From Tropicimonas sp033101155 (GTDB taxonomy: Bacteria > Pseudomonadota > Alphaproteobacteria > Rhodobacterales > Rhodobacteraceae), in contig NZ_JAWMPX010000009.1 in the NCBI RefSeq assembly GCF_033101155.1, positions 106,702 to 170,701 on the forward strand: a stretch of 64,000 nt of DNA, read 5' to 3'. The position numbers and the translations under genes are program-made. Each line of letters starts with the position of its first letter. Within the stretch, counting starts at the first letter, position 1. The notes beneath the pieces were generated by a model. That model had not been told where the DNA came from and did not search any database. It saw only the letters and a program-made list of their open reading frames with translations. This document shows positions 1 to 10,419 of the stretch, piece by piece.

Positions 1-1078
1 CGTCGATTTTCTGGAAGCGGCGGGAGAGGGCGCGGTCCTTTTCGAAATGCTGGCGGAACTCCTTGTAGGTCGTCGAGCCCATGCAACGCAGCTTGCCACC
101 CTGCAGCGCTGGCTTGAGCAAGTTGGAGGCATCCATCGCGCCGCCGGACGTTGCGCCGGCGCCGATTACGGTGTGGATCTCGTCGATGAAGAGAACCGCG
201 TCGGGGTGATCCTCCAGTTCGGTCACGACGGCCTTTAGCCGTTCCTCGAAATCGCCACGATAGCGAGTGCCGGCGAGCAGCGCGCCCATGTCGAGCGAGT
301 AGATGGTTGCGCCCGAGAGCACATCCGGCGTCTCGCCCGACACGATCTTGCGCGCCAGACCTTCAGCGATGGCGGTCTTGCCGACGCCGGGGTCTCCAAC
401 CAGAAGCGGGTTGTTCTTGCGCCGGCGACAGAGAACCTGGATGCAGCGCTCGACCTCCGGGTCGCGTCCGATCAGCGGGTCCACATCGCCTTTCTCGGAC
501 TTGGCGTTGAGATCCACGCAATATTTCGCGAGCGCAGATTCGCGCTGCTCGCCGCTGTCCCCCGGTGGCGTCTCGTGTTGCTGGCTTTCCTCCTCCATGT
601 CGGCGCCCGTCACCGGACGGCTCTCGCCGAAGCTCGGATTCTTGGCAACGCCGTGGGCAATGAAATTAACCGCGTCATAGCGGGTCATTTCCTGTTCCTG
701 CAGGAAGTAGGCAGCATTCGATTCGCGTTCGGCGAAGATCGCGACGAGTACATTCGCGCCGGTCACTTCGGTGCGGCCAGAGGACTGCACGTGGATCGCG
801 GCGCGTTGGATGACGCGCTGAAACGCGGCGGTGGGCACTGCTTCCGAGCCTTCGACCTCGGTCACCAATGTCGCCAGATCTTCCTCGATGAACTCGGTGA
901 GCTTGTTGCGCAGCTCCTCGAGATCGACATCGCAGGCCTGCATCACCTTGGCCGCGTCCGGCTCATCGATCAGCGCCAGCAGCAGGTGTTCCAGGGTCGC
1001 GAGTTCATGACGGCGGGCATTGGCGAAACCCAGTGCGGCGTGAATCGCTTGCTCGAGCGTATTCGAAAATGACGGCAC
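1..1078 (-). CDS. clpA: ATP-dependent Clp protease ATPase subunit ClpA (5' part)
   Basis: AAA+ unfoldase that feeds substrates to ClpP in the cytoplasm. About 359 N-terminal residues are visible and the gene runs off the left edge. The N domain (residues 1-145) has the ClpA-type double repeat that binds adaptors or N-degrons. The first AAA module follows, with Walker A GDPGVGKT at 228-235 and a Walker B VLFIDEIH further on. The start is a GTG at 1078 with an AAGGAG ribosome site about 10 bases upstream; no ATG gives a better N-terminus. The acidic, poorly conserved linker around 155-185 is typical of ClpA rather than ClpB or ClpC. The second AAA domain and the ClpP-binding loop would lie outside the window. 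Confidence 0.93.
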   Translation of the reverse strand, partial: MPSFSNTLEQAIHAALGFANARRHELATLEHLLLALIDEPDAAKVMQACDVDLEELRNKLTEFIEEDLATLVTEVEGSEAVPTAAFQRVIQRAAIHVQSSGRTEVTGANVLVAIFAERESNAAYFLQEQEMTRYDAVNFIAHGVAKNPSFGESRPVTGADMEEESQQHETPPGDSGEQRESALAKYCVDLNAKSEKGDVDPLIGRDPEVERCIQVLCRRRKNNPLLVGDPGVGKTAIAEGLARKIVSGETPDVLSGATIYSLDMGALLAGTRYRGDFEERLKAVVTELEDHPDAVLFIDEIHTVIGAGATSGGAMDASNLLKPALQGGKLRCMGSTTYKEFRQHFEKDRALSRRFQKID

Positions 1079-1079
1079 G

Positions 1080-1495
1080 ATAAGTGCTCCTTGGTCCTGC
1101 GGGGCCTGCGGCGGGAGCGCCCGGCGTCGAGACTGGCCCGTTTAAGTTAAAGTTTGGTGGGCGGGGCGGCAGCTTCAAGTGTTTTTTTCCCCAAGTTGGC
1201 CCAGGCCGAGGGCCGATGCACAAAATGTGATCGTTTGGCGTGCCCTACTAGGCAAGCAAACAAGGGTTTCCGGGGCAAGTGGAGCCGCGCAAGGGAGCGC
1301 GAAAGAAATTGCTTAACGCACCGTGCGCCGAGAGATCGGTGATCGCGCCGCAGGCGCACGCCGCGCAGCGGCGCCACCGCCGCTCGAGCTTCGCTCGGCG
1401 GCACGCCCGCTGGCAGCCTCGAAACTCCGGAAGGGTACAAGGAACTCACGCTGCTCCAGCAGGGTAGCAGCACGACCCGTGCAACGCCGGACTAT
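1080..1495. other. Gap between clpA and gloB
   Basis: No gene is supported in these 416 bases. They hold the clpA leader and the region after gloB. A GC-rich hairpin at 1379-1402 (10 bp, one bulged T, loop TTC) could stop the gloB transcript but has no T-run. A run of seven T at about 1182-1188 lies nearer clpA. Confidence 0.5.
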
Positions 1496-2257
1496 TCAAA
1501 AGGAGTCTTTACGGCGACGAATCTCGGCGAAGACCTCGGCGTCGGGTGCTCCGGGAAGCCCGACCTGCGCTTTGACCTCGGGGGCGGTTGCGCGCAGGAA
1601 GGGGTTCGTCGCCAGTTCGACAGACAGCAGGGAAGGAACGGTCGGTTCGCCGGCATCCCGGGCGCGCGCCACCTCTGCAACCCGAGCTGCCAACGCGGTG
1701 TTGTCGGGATCCACCGTGACGGCGAAGGCGCCATTGGCGGCCGTGTATTCATGTCCCGAATAGACCAGCGTCTCTGGCGGCAAGGCGGCGAGCTTGCTCA
1801 ACGAGGTCCACATGGTGGCCGGGTCGCCCTCGAAGAGCCGTCCGCAACCGAGCGCCATAAGGCTGTCTGCGGTAAAGACCGCACCGGGGAAGTGAAAGGC
1901 GATATGGCCGACCGTGTGGCCGGAGACATCGAGGACCGCGCCCTCGACCGTTCCGATTCGCACCGTGTCGCCCTCGCGAACAGCTTCGTTCAACTCAGGC
2001 AGGCGGTGACTGTCGGCGGCCGCGCCGATCACGCGGGCGCCGGTCTCTGCCTTGAGCCTGTCCACACCGTCGATATGGTCGGTATGGTGATGCGTGATCA
2101 GTATGTCGGTGAGGTGCCAGTTCCGCGCAGCAAGGGCCGCGAGGACAGGGGCAGCGTCCGGTACGTCGACCACCGCGACCGCGCCGCTCTCCGAGTCGCG
2201 GACTAGATAGGCGTAATTGTCCGTCCGGCATGGGATTGTGACGATTTCCAGCGACAT
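1496..2257 (-). CDS. gloB: Hydroxyacylglutathione hydrolase (glyoxalase II)
   Basis: Hydrolyses S-D-lactoylglutathione to D-lactate and glutathione, the second step of methylglyoxal detoxification, in the cytoplasm. The metallo-beta-lactamase metal site THHHTDHIDG is at residues 55-64, and a second His (SGHTVGH) and a later SGHEYT follow in the family order. At 253 residues it has the usual length. The open frame extends 23 codons upstream, but the ATG at 2257 has an AAGGAAA ribosome site and gives the standard MSLEIVTIPC start. It is divergent from the methyltransferase gene, with 68 bp between the two starts. Confidence 0.92.
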   Translation of the reverse strand: MSLEIVTIPCRTDNYAYLVRDSESGAVAVVDVPDAAPVLAALAARNWHLTDILITHHHTDHIDGVDRLKAETGARVIGAAADSHRLPELNEAVREGDTVRIGTVEGAVLDVSGHTVGHIAFHFPGAVFTADSLMALGCGRLFEGDPATMWTSLSKLAALPPETLVYSGHEYTAANGAFAVTVDPDNTALAARVAEVARARDAGEPTVPSLLSVELATNPFLRATAPEVKAQVGLPGAPDAEVFAEIRRRKDSF

Positions 2258-2325
2258 GGCGTTTCCTTTTCCCCGAGACCCGGTATGTTCAGGCTCCAAG
2301 GTGGCAAGGGAGTTGTCCGGGCGCA

Positions 2326-3081
2326 ATGCATCTCGATGTGCTGGACCTGAGAAATTTCTATTACAAGACCAGGCTGGGCCGCGTGGCGCAGCGGGCTATC
2401 CGTGATCAGATGGTGGAATTCTGGCCGCCCACGGAAGCGCGCGGCCAAACCGTGGCCGGGTTCGGCTTCGCCGTGCCATTGCTGCGCCCCTATCTCGGTA
2501 ATGCGCGCCGTGTGATCGCTCTGATGCCGGGTCCTCAGGGTGTCATGCCCTGGCCAGCGGGCCATCCCAATCTCTCGGTGCTCTGCGAGGAAATGCTCTG
2601 GCCGCTGGATACCGGATCGGTCGACCGGCTGGTCCTGCTGCACGGGCTGGACACGTCCGAGCACACTTCAGAGGTGCTGGCCGAGTGCCAGCGTGTGCTC
2701 GGCCCCGGCGGCAAGGCGCTCTTCATCGTTCCCAACCGCTCTGGGCTCTGGGCGCGTCGCGACGCGACGCCCTTCGGCTATGGCCGCCCCTATTCGACCG
2801 GTCAGCTCGAAGCGCAGCTCTTGCGTCACGGTTTCCAGCCCGAGCGCCATGCCGCGGCGCTTTTCGGGCCGCCCTCGGAAAAACGGTTCTGGCTGCGCTC
2901 TTCCCGTATGTGGGAAAAGTTCGGCCGGCAGGTCTTCACCTCGCTTGCCGGTGGGGTTTTCCTAGCCGAGGCGAGCAAGATTACCCAATTGCCCGGCGGG
3001 TCTCCGGTCAAGGACATGGTCCGCGATCCGTTGCGTGTGCTGGACGCAGTGAACGCGCCGCCAGGGCCAAAACCCGCGTAA
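2326..3081 (+). CDS. Class I SAM-dependent methyltransferase, substrate unknown
   Basis: A 251-residue protein. It matches a class I methyltransferase of the Methyltransf_11 kind found next to gloB in Rhodobacterales. The usual glycine-rich SAM loop is weak. The segment GSVDRLVLLHGLDT (about 96-109) followed by AECQRVLGPGGKALFIVPN corresponds to motifs post-I to III (acidic residue, then LxPGG turn and strand 5). The C-terminal third is basic and aromatic (EKRFWLRSSRMWEKFGRQVF) and may contact the substrate. Its divergent position with gloB suggests a shared promoter region but not a shared pathway. Confidence 0.75.
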   Translation: MHLDVLDLRNFYYKTRLGRVAQRAIRDQMVEFWPPTEARGQTVAGFGFAVPLLRPYLGNARRVIALMPGPQGVMPWPAGHPNLSVLCEEMLWPLDTGSVDRLVLLHGLDTSEHTSEVLAECQRVLGPGGKALFIVPNRSGLWARRDATPFGYGRPYSTGQLEAQLLRHGFQPERHAAALFGPPSEKRFWLRSSRMWEKFGRQVFTSLAGGVFLAEASKITQLPGGSPVKDMVRDPLRVLDAVNAPPGPKPA

Positions 3082-3663
3082 ACCGCGCGCGACGGGGCGA
3101 TCGTGGCCCAAGTGCAGACTGGAACGGACTTGGGACAGGCAGGCGTCGCCTTTCCGAGAACACTTCCTTGCTTGCGCAGCAAGTGTCCGCTCCGCCGCGA
3201 CACCTGATTGTCCTTTCCTGAACCAGAACCGTCCTTTGGCGCCGCCCTGTATCCGCGCCGAGGTGATTCTGTCGCGAACACACGAAGCCCCGCGATTTTC
3301 TTCCAAATCGTCCTGCTTTCTGCTTCCTGCTCCCCGGTATTCGAATCTCTGGACAATCTGCCGCAAGGGAAACCGTCGATCGCTCATGCTGCGTCGCGGC
3401 ATGCGAATGTATGCAATGGTGCACCGAAAACGGTTGCTTTGGGCGCTAACGACAGGTTCACGCCATGTTGACCGGCCATTTGAACGGATATTTTCCAGAC
3501 GCCTATTTCCCGGGCAATGATATTGCGCGCTCCAAGGGAGTTGCGGGGTGCAAACGGGTCTGTTACATCGCTTTTCGATTTGAGGGGGGAACTGCTGTTT
3601 CCGCCCGGGACAACATGCGTCCGGGGGTGCACGCCCGAACGCACAAATAGCAGAGGGGTGGAC
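3082..3663. other. Gap upstream of the atp operon
   Basis: No gene is supported in these 582 bases. This should contain the promoter of atpHAGDC. The open frame running into atpH from 3517 lacks a ribosome site and homology at its start. It is judged non-coding before 3664. Confidence 0.5.
3480..3509 (+). promoter_or_regulatory. Candidate sigma70-like promoter of atpHAGDC
   Basis: TTGAAC at 3480-3485 and TATTTC at 3504-3509 are separated by 18 bp, about 155 bp before the atpH start. A second TTGACC lies at 3468. The match is weak and rests on sequence alone. Confidence 0.25.
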
Positions 3664-4223
3664 GTGTCAGAAACGGCTTCGATTTCCTCGAGCATTGCAG
3701 GACGCTACGCGCTGGCGATGTTTGAACTGGCCAAGGACGAGGGAAAACTGGATTCCCTCGAAGCCGATACCGACGCCCTGTCGGCCGCGCTTGAATCCTC
3801 GGAAGATTTCTCGGCGATGATCTCTTCGCCGATCTATTCCCGCGATGAACAGACCGCCGCGATCTCGGCAATCGCCGATGGCATGGCTCTGGACGCGACG
3901 ACGAAGAACACGCTGGCCCTGATGGCTTCCAAGCGTCGGCTCTTCGTGCTGCCGCAGCTGCTGAGCAGCCTGCGCGCGATGATCGCCGAGGAAAAAGGCG
4001 AGGTGACCGCCGAGGTGACATCCGCCATCGCGCTCAACGACGCCCAGGCCGGCGCCGTGGCCGAAATGCTGAAGTCCCGCTTCGGCAAGGACATCAAACT
4101 GAACACGACCGTCGATGAAAGCCTCATCGGTGGTCTTATCGTCAAGGTGGGCTCCAAGATGATCGACACGTCGGTCCGGGCCAAGCTCGCCAATCTCCAG
4201 AACGCTATGAAAGAGGTCGGGTA

Positions 4224-4224
<1 letters not shown>
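3664..4224 (+). CDS. atpH: F1F0-ATP synthase delta subunit
   Basis: The delta subunit (OSCP type) forms the peripheral stalk joint between the F1 head and the b subunits. The chosen GTG at 3664 follows a GAGGGG ribosome site and gives 186 residues, the normal length. The upstream extension in the same frame is not delta-like. The N-terminal helical domain (SIAGRYALAMFELAK) and the C-terminal motif VDESLIGGLIVKVGSKMIDTS are both clear. First gene of atpHAGDC; its stop overlaps the atpA start (TAATG). The F0 genes are elsewhere, as is usual for alphaproteobacteria. Confidence 0.96.
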
Positions 4225-5762
<1,538 letters not shown>

Positions 5763-5776
5763 GCGAGGAGAGGTAG

Positions 5777-6655
5777 ATGCCCAGCCTTAAGGATCTCAAA
5801 ACACGGATCGATAGCGTCAAGTCGACGCGAAAGATCACGAAGGCCATGCAGATGGTGGCCGCCGCAAAACTGCGGCGGGCCCAGGATGCGGCCGAGAGCG
5901 CACGGCCTTACGCCGAGCGCATGGGGGTCGTCATGAGCGGCCTCGCTGCCTCCGTTGGCAGCAGCGACAGTGCGCCCCGGCTCATCGCCGGGACGGGCAG
6001 CGATCAGGTTCAGATGCTGGTCGTGATGACCTCGGAGCGCGGGCTCTGCGGTGGCTTCAACTCCACGATCGTTCGGGCCGCGCGCCTGAAGATCCAGGAG
6101 CTGCTGGCCGCTGGCAAGACGGTGAAGATCATCACCGTCGGCAAGAAGGGCCGCGAGCAGCTCAAGCGTGATTACGCGAGCCTCTTTGTCGATCACGTCG
6201 ACATGAGCGAAGTGAAGAAGGTCGGCTATGGGGACGCATCGGGCATCGCCCGCGATCTCATGGATCGTTACGAGGCCGGCGAATTCGACGTCTGCACGAT
6301 CTTCTACAACAGGTTCATATCGGTGATCAGCCAGGAGCCGACGGTCAGGCAGATCATCCCTGCCACGTTCGAGGCGCCCGAAGAGGGTGCCGAGGCTGGC
6401 GCGCTCTACGATTACGAGCCCAGCGAGGAAGATGTTCTGGCCGACCTGCTGCCGCGCGGCATCTCGACCCAGATCTTCACCGCATTGCTGGAAAACGGCG
6501 CCTCGGAAGAGGGCGCGCGGATGTCCGCCATGGACAACGCCACGCGCAATGCCGGCGAGATGATCGACAAGCTGACGATCGAGTTCAACCGCTCGCGTCA
6601 GGCCGTCATCACCAACGAGCTTATCGAAATCATTTCGGGCGCCGAGGCGCTCTGA
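5777..6655 (+). CDS. atpG: F1F0-ATP synthase gamma subunit
   Basis: Central-shaft subunit that rotates inside the alpha3beta3 head. It has 292 residues, starting MPSLKDLKTRIDSVKSTRKITKAMQMV, the conserved N-terminal helix. The Rossmann-like middle contains TSERGLCGGFN, and the C-terminal helix ends in EITNELIEIISGAEAL-like form. It lies 14 bp after atpA behind a GAGGAG ribosome site. Confidence 0.97.
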   Translation: MPSLKDLKTRIDSVKSTRKITKAMQMVAAAKLRRAQDAAESARPYAERMGVVMSGLAASVGSSDSAPRLIAGTGSDQVQMLVVMTSERGLCGGFNSTIVRAARLKIQELLAAGKTVKIITVGKKGREQLKRDYASLFVDHVDMSEVKKVGYGDASGIARDLMDRYEAGEFDVCTIFYNRFISVISQEPTVRQIIPATFEAPEEGAEAGALYDYEPSEEDVLADLLPRGISTQIFTALLENGASEEGARMSAMDNATRNAGEMIDKLTIEFNRSRQAVITNELIEIISGAEAL

Positions 6656-6676
6656 GACACCGGAGACACATAGCAC

Positions 6677-8098
6677 ATGGCTAGCATAGGCAAAGTGACC
6701 CAGGTTATCGGCGCTGTCGTCGACGTTCACTTCGACGGCGACCTGCCCGAGATCCTGAACGCCCTGGAAACCACCAATAACGGCAAGCGCCTCGTTCTCG
6801 AGGTTGCCCAGCACCTCGGCGAGCACACGGTCCGCACCATCGCCATGGACGCGACCGAAGGTCTCGTTCGCGGCGCTGAGGTCAAGGACATGGAAGGCCC
6901 GATCACAGTGCCCGTGGGCAACGCGACCCTCGGCCGGATCCTCAACGTCGTCGGCGAGCCGGTGGACGAAGGCGGCCCGGTCGAAGCGACCGAGTATCGC
7001 GGCATCCACCAGCCCGCTCCCGAGTTCGCCGAGCAGGCGACTGAATCCGAAGTCCTCGTGACCGGCATCAAGGTCGTCGACCTGCTGGCGCCTTACGCCA
7101 AGGGCGGCAAGATCGGCCTGTTCGGCGGCGCCGGCGTTGGCAAGACGGTTCTCATCATGGAACTGATCAACAACATCGCGAAGGTGCACTCGGGCTTCTC
7201 CGTGTTCGCCGGTGTTGGCGAGCGGACCCGTGAGGGCAACGACCTCTACCACGAGATGATCGAATCCGGCGTTATCACCCCGGACAATCTCGAAGACTCG
7301 AAGGTGGCGCTGGTCTACGGCCAGATGAACGAGCCGCCGGGAGCCCGTATGCGTGTTGCCCTGTCCGGCCTGACCCTGGCCGAGCAGTTCCGCGACCAGT
7401 CCGGCACCGACGTGCTGTTCTTCGTGGACAACATCTTCCGCTTCACCCAGGCCGGTTCCGAATGTTCGGCGCTGCTGGGTCGTATCCCCTCCGCCGTGGG
7501 CTACCAGCCGACACTGGCCACCGATATGGGCCAGCTGCAGGAGCGGATCACCTCGACCAAGGGTGGCTCGATCACCTCGGTGCAGGCGATCTACGTGCCG
7601 GCTGACGACCTGACCGACCCCGCGCCGGCCACGTCCTTTGCCCACCTCGACGCCACGACGGTTCTGTCGCGCGCCATCTCCGAGCTGGGCATCTACCCGG
7701 CCGTGGACCCGCTCGACTCGACCTCGCGCCTGATGGACCCCGCCGTTCTCGGCGATGAGCATTACCAGGTTGCCCGGGACGTGCAGGGTATCCTCCAGCG
7801 CTACAAGTCGCTGCAGGACATCATCGCCATTCTCGGCATGGACGAACTGTCGGAAGAGGACAAGCTGGTCGTGGCCCGTGCCCGGAAGATCCAGCGTTTC
7901 CTCAGCCAGCCTTTCGACGTGGCCCAGGTCTTCACCGGTTTCCCCGGTGTGCAGGTGCCGCTCGAGAAGACGATTGCCTCCTTCAAGGCGGTTGTTGCCG
8001 GCGAGTACGACCATCTTCCCGAAGCCGCCTTCTACATGGTTGGCGATATCGACGAAGCGGTTGCCAAGGCCGAGAAGATGGCCGCGGAAGCCGCGTAA
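6677..8098 (+). CDS. atpD: F1F0-ATP synthase beta subunit
   Basis: Catalytic subunit of F1. The 473 residues include the P-loop GGAGVGKT, the catalytic GERTREG segment and the DELSEED region (here MDELSEEDK) that couples to gamma. Length and motifs are normal. Fourth gene of the housekeeping operon. Confidence 0.98.
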   Translation: MASIGKVTQVIGAVVDVHFDGDLPEILNALETTNNGKRLVLEVAQHLGEHTVRTIAMDATEGLVRGAEVKDMEGPITVPVGNATLGRILNVVGEPVDEGGPVEATEYRGIHQPAPEFAEQATESEVLVTGIKVVDLLAPYAKGGKIGLFGGAGVGKTVLIMELINNIAKVHSGFSVFAGVGERTREGNDLYHEMIESGVITPDNLEDSKVALVYGQMNEPPGARMRVALSGLTLAEQFRDQSGTDVLFFVDNIFRFTQAGSECSALLGRIPSAVGYQPTLATDMGQLQERITSTKGGSITSVQAIYVPADDLTDPAPATSFAHLDATTVLSRAISELGIYPAVDPLDSTSRLMDPAVLGDEHYQVARDVQGILQRYKSLQDIIAILGMDELSEEDKLVVARARKIQRFLSQPFDVAQVFTGFPGVQVPLEKTIASFKAVVAGEYDHLPEAAFYMVGDIDEAVAKAEKMAAEAA

Positions 8099-8107
8099 GG
8101 AGGGCTC

Positions 8108-8503
8108 ATGGCCAATACGATGCAGTTCGACCTGGTAAGCCCGGAAAAGCGGCTCGCGTCGCTTGAGGCCACCCAGGTCCAGATCCCGGCCGCCGAAGGC
8201 GACATGACGGCGATGCCCGACCACGCGCCGGTCATCACCACGCTGCGCCCGGGGATGGTCAAGGTCACCGGCGCCGACGGCTCCGAGACCAGCTACGCGG
8301 TGACCGGCGGTTTCGCCGAGATCAACGCGGAAGCGATGTCGGTGCTGGCCGAGCACGCCTCGGAAGGTGCCGAGGGCAAGGTCGCGCTGGAGGGCTTCCT
8401 CGAGGATGCCCGCGGGCGCGCGGCCGATGCTTCGGGCGACACCCGGGACGTGGCGGAGAAACTCGTCGCTGATCTGGAGCAGCTTCTGGAAGCGATGGTC
8501 TGA
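8108..8503 (+). CDS. atpC: F1F0-ATP synthase epsilon subunit
   Basis: Epsilon binds the foot of gamma and can inhibit ATP hydrolysis. It has 131 residues. The N-terminal beta-sandwich (MQFDLVSPEKRLASLEATQVQIPAAEGDM) is typical, and the C-terminal part is acidic and predicted helical. The ribosome site AAGGAGGG is strong. It is the last gene of the operon and is followed 26 bp later by a terminator. Confidence 0.96.
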   Translation: MANTMQFDLVSPEKRLASLEATQVQIPAAEGDMTAMPDHAPVITTLRPGMVKVTGADGSETSYAVTGGFAEINAEAMSVLAEHASEGAEGKVALEGFLEDARGRAADASGDTRDVAEKLVADLEQLLEAMV

Positions 8504-8528
8504 TCCGTCACCGCGATCGACGATTTCG

Positions 8529-8562
8529 GAAAGCCCCGCCTCGCGCGGGGCTTTCTGCTTTT
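8529..8562 (+). terminator. Rho-independent terminator of atpHAGDC
   Basis: An 11-bp perfect stem (GAAAGCCCCGC with its complement, loop CTCGC) at 8529-8555 is followed by TGCTTTT, 26 bp after the atpC stop. Confidence 0.9.
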
Positions 8563-8982
8563 GGAGCGGTCGGTGCGTGCGGGGGGGATCGAAGCAGGAC
8601 CATTTGGTCGATGGCTCGACAACGGGAAACGCGCTTTCCATGTGGGCCGACAGGTGTTGATTGTCGTCTTTGGGGCGGTGCGCTGGTGGGCAGGGCGACC
8701 GATGCGCGCAGCGTGCATCCGCAAGACCACATAGTGTGGCGTCGAGAGCCAGGTCGCAGGACGGCATGTCGCTGAAATGAAATTCGCCCCGCGCAGCAGA
8801 TGCGCGGGGCGACGGTGAAGGGGGATGCTCCACCCAGCCATTGGGACAGGCTACGTCGAGTAGTTAGGGCCAAATCGGGCAGAGGAAAGGCGGTTGGTGC
8901 CTTTGTGGAAATGAAAGTGGTTTTCCAACAACAGTGGCCCGGCGACAGCCTGGAAAGACCCCGAAATTGCCGCGCGAACCGG
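8563..8982. other. Gap between atp terminator and thioesterase gene
   Basis: No protein gene is supported in these 420 bases. The only strong structure is the hairpin at 8785-8811. No tRNA, SRP RNA or tmRNA signature was found. Confidence 0.5.
8785..8811 (-). terminator. Hairpin, possible terminator on the minus strand
   Basis: A perfect 11-bp stem (CGCCCCGCGCA and its complement, loop GCAGA). On the minus strand it is followed by AATTTCATTTC, a modest T-rich tail. It lies about 170 bp after the thioesterase stop, so it may end that transcript or a small RNA. Confidence 0.5.
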
Positions 8983-9390
8983 TCAGGCGGAGCGCCCGGC
9001 GGCCTGCATCCGGTCCTTGATTGCCGGCGGCAGGCGCAGCGGGCGCCCGTCGAGCGACATCGTGACGATGACAACCCGCGCCTTGAACAGGACCTGCGCG
9101 CCGCGCATCACCTGCTGCGCCATCTCGAATCGGGCGCCACGGATCTCCGCAAGCTCGGTCTCGACCCGCAGGTCATCTCCCAGCCTGGCCGGGGCGAGGT
9201 AGTCGGCTTCGACCCGGCGCACGGCGAAAACGATGCCGTGCTCCTCCTTGAGCGCGTTCTGGTCGATTCCGATCTCGCGCACAAATTCGGAGCGGCCGCG
9301 TTCGATGAACTTGAGGTAATTGGCGTAGTAGACGATCCCCGCCATGTCGGTGTCTTCGTAATAGACACGCAGCTCGTGGATATGCGGCAT
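8983..9390 (-). CDS. ybgC: YbgC-type acyl-CoA thioesterase
   Basis: A hot-dog-fold thioesterase of 135 residues that hydrolyses short or medium acyl-CoA in the cytoplasm. The 4HBT/YbgC signature YYEDTDMAGIVYYANYLKF at about 10-28 contains the catalytic Asp and is followed by ERGRSEF. The ribosome site is GGAG, and the ATG gives the canonical MPHIHELRVYYEDTD start. In most proteobacteria ybgC heads the tolQRAB-pal operon, but here no tol gene follows. Confidence 0.88.
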   Translation of the reverse strand: MPHIHELRVYYEDTDMAGIVYYANYLKFIERGRSEFVREIGIDQNALKEEHGIVFAVRRVEADYLAPARLGDDLRVETELAEIRGARFEMAQQVMRGAQVLFKARVVIVTMSLDGRPLRLPPAIKDRMQAAGRSA

Positions 9391-9451
9391 GAGACGCTCC
9401 GGATTGAGTGTGCTTCGGTGCTAGGCGCGAATGGGGGGCGGTGCAAGCGGG

Positions 9452-9961
9452 TCAGTCGGATTTGATCAGGCCGGAGAAGCCGGCAACGGCCAAGAGCGAG
9501 AGCGCCCAGCCGGCGAGGATCTGCGCCCAGAGGAACCAGCGAGCGCTACAGCCCCAGTTGCCCGCCTTCTCGTCGGGGATCCAGAATTCCTGCATTTCCA
9601 ATGCCACTACGGGCAAAAGCGTGTCGGCCGAATAGACCAGCGGGTTGAACTGCGGGTAGCGCTTCGCCTCGGGCTGGCGCTGGAAGCAATCGAGCTGGCT
9701 CTCTCCCGGTTCGGCCAATCCCTTCTTTTCTCCTTGGTCCGGCGATGCCGCAAGCGGGCCCTTCTCTTCGCCATAGCCCTTGCAGATCACGTAGCGCAGG
9801 AAATCGGCGCGGATCTGCAGGTCGTCACCGGCATCGGCGTCGGGGCAGCTGTCGCTGACGGTGACGCCACCGGGCGACCACGCCTCGTCGCGCAGTTTCT
9901 GGTCGGCCTTGGAGAGGGCGCCGAAGGCTTTCAGGTCACGGATGGGGGCACTGGTACGCAT
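9452..9961 (-). CDS. Membrane-anchored hypothetical protein, possibly internally deleted
   Basis: A 169-residue protein of unknown function. The N-terminal part (about 25-65: PGGVTVSDSC then IRADFLRYVICKG) resembles the start of larger bacterial proteins in which IRADFLR precedes a pentapeptide-like beta-helix. The C-terminal part (about 115-169) has the block PQFNPLVYSADTLLPVV followed by one membrane helix (WAQILAGWALSLLAVAGFSGLI) that normally closes such proteins. The middle helix region is missing, so this may be a deletion derivative. The ATG at 9961 was chosen because the longer frame overlaps the gene upstream. Confidence 0.6.
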   Translation of the reverse strand: MRTSAPIRDLKAFGALSKADQKLRDEAWSPGGVTVSDSCPDADAGDDLQIRADFLRYVICKGYGEEKGPLAASPDQGEKKGLAEPGESQLDCFQRQPEAKRYPQFNPLVYSADTLLPVVALEMQEFWIPDEKAGNWGCSARWFLWAQILAGWALSLLAVAGFSGLIKSD

Positions 9962-10008
9962 GGCCTTACGCTGACGCTTCGGGGCGGGCAAGGTGGGAAA
10001 TGCCGCAG

Positions 10009-10410
10009 TCAGCGGTCCAGCTTGCGCGCGATGAAGGCGGTTGCGCCGACGCCGCCGGCCGTGTGGAAGCCGGTGAGGCAGCGTTGTTCGAAGCGGGTCT
10101 GGAGCTGGTCCGGGGGCGGGGTGTCCTCCGGTTCGGGCTGCCATTCGAAGAGGTGGACGCCGCCCTTGTAGCGCATGCGGAACCAGCCGAGATCGCCTTC
10201 GGCGTGGATCTTCACCGCCGGGAAGATGCGGATCACCTTGCCCTCTTCGAGGATGAATTCGGACGGGTCCCAGGAATTGGCACCGAGGCGGTGGAAATGC
10301 CCGATCTCGCGAGCCGAGAACGCATGTGCGGTCTGGGCATTGGGGACCATCAGGGCTGCGGCCTCGATGGGGCCGGAAAGGGCGTGAAGCAGTTTGGTGC
10401 GGGCATCCAT
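10009..10410 (-). CDS. Conserved hypothetical protein
   Basis: 133 residues with no recognised family. It is soluble and mixed alpha/beta, with several tryptophans (LGWFRMRYKGGVHLFEW) and no signal peptide. The ribosome site GAGGA precedes the ATG. It lies 9 bp after the 208-residue gene upstream and probably shares its transcript. Codon use and GC are like the neighbours. Confidence 0.65.
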   Translation of the reverse strand: MDARTKLLHALSGPIEAAALMVPNAQTAHAFSAREIGHFHRLGANSWDPSEFILEEGKVIRIFPAVKIHAEGDLGWFRMRYKGGVHLFEWQPEPEDTPPPDQLQTRFEQRCLTGFHTAGGVGATAFIARKLDR

Positions 10411-10419
10411 GACGAGTCC

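Noticed and set aside
3517..3663. N-terminal extension of atpH
   Set aside because: In frame but lacks a ribosome site and similarity; GTG at 3664 gives the standard delta length.
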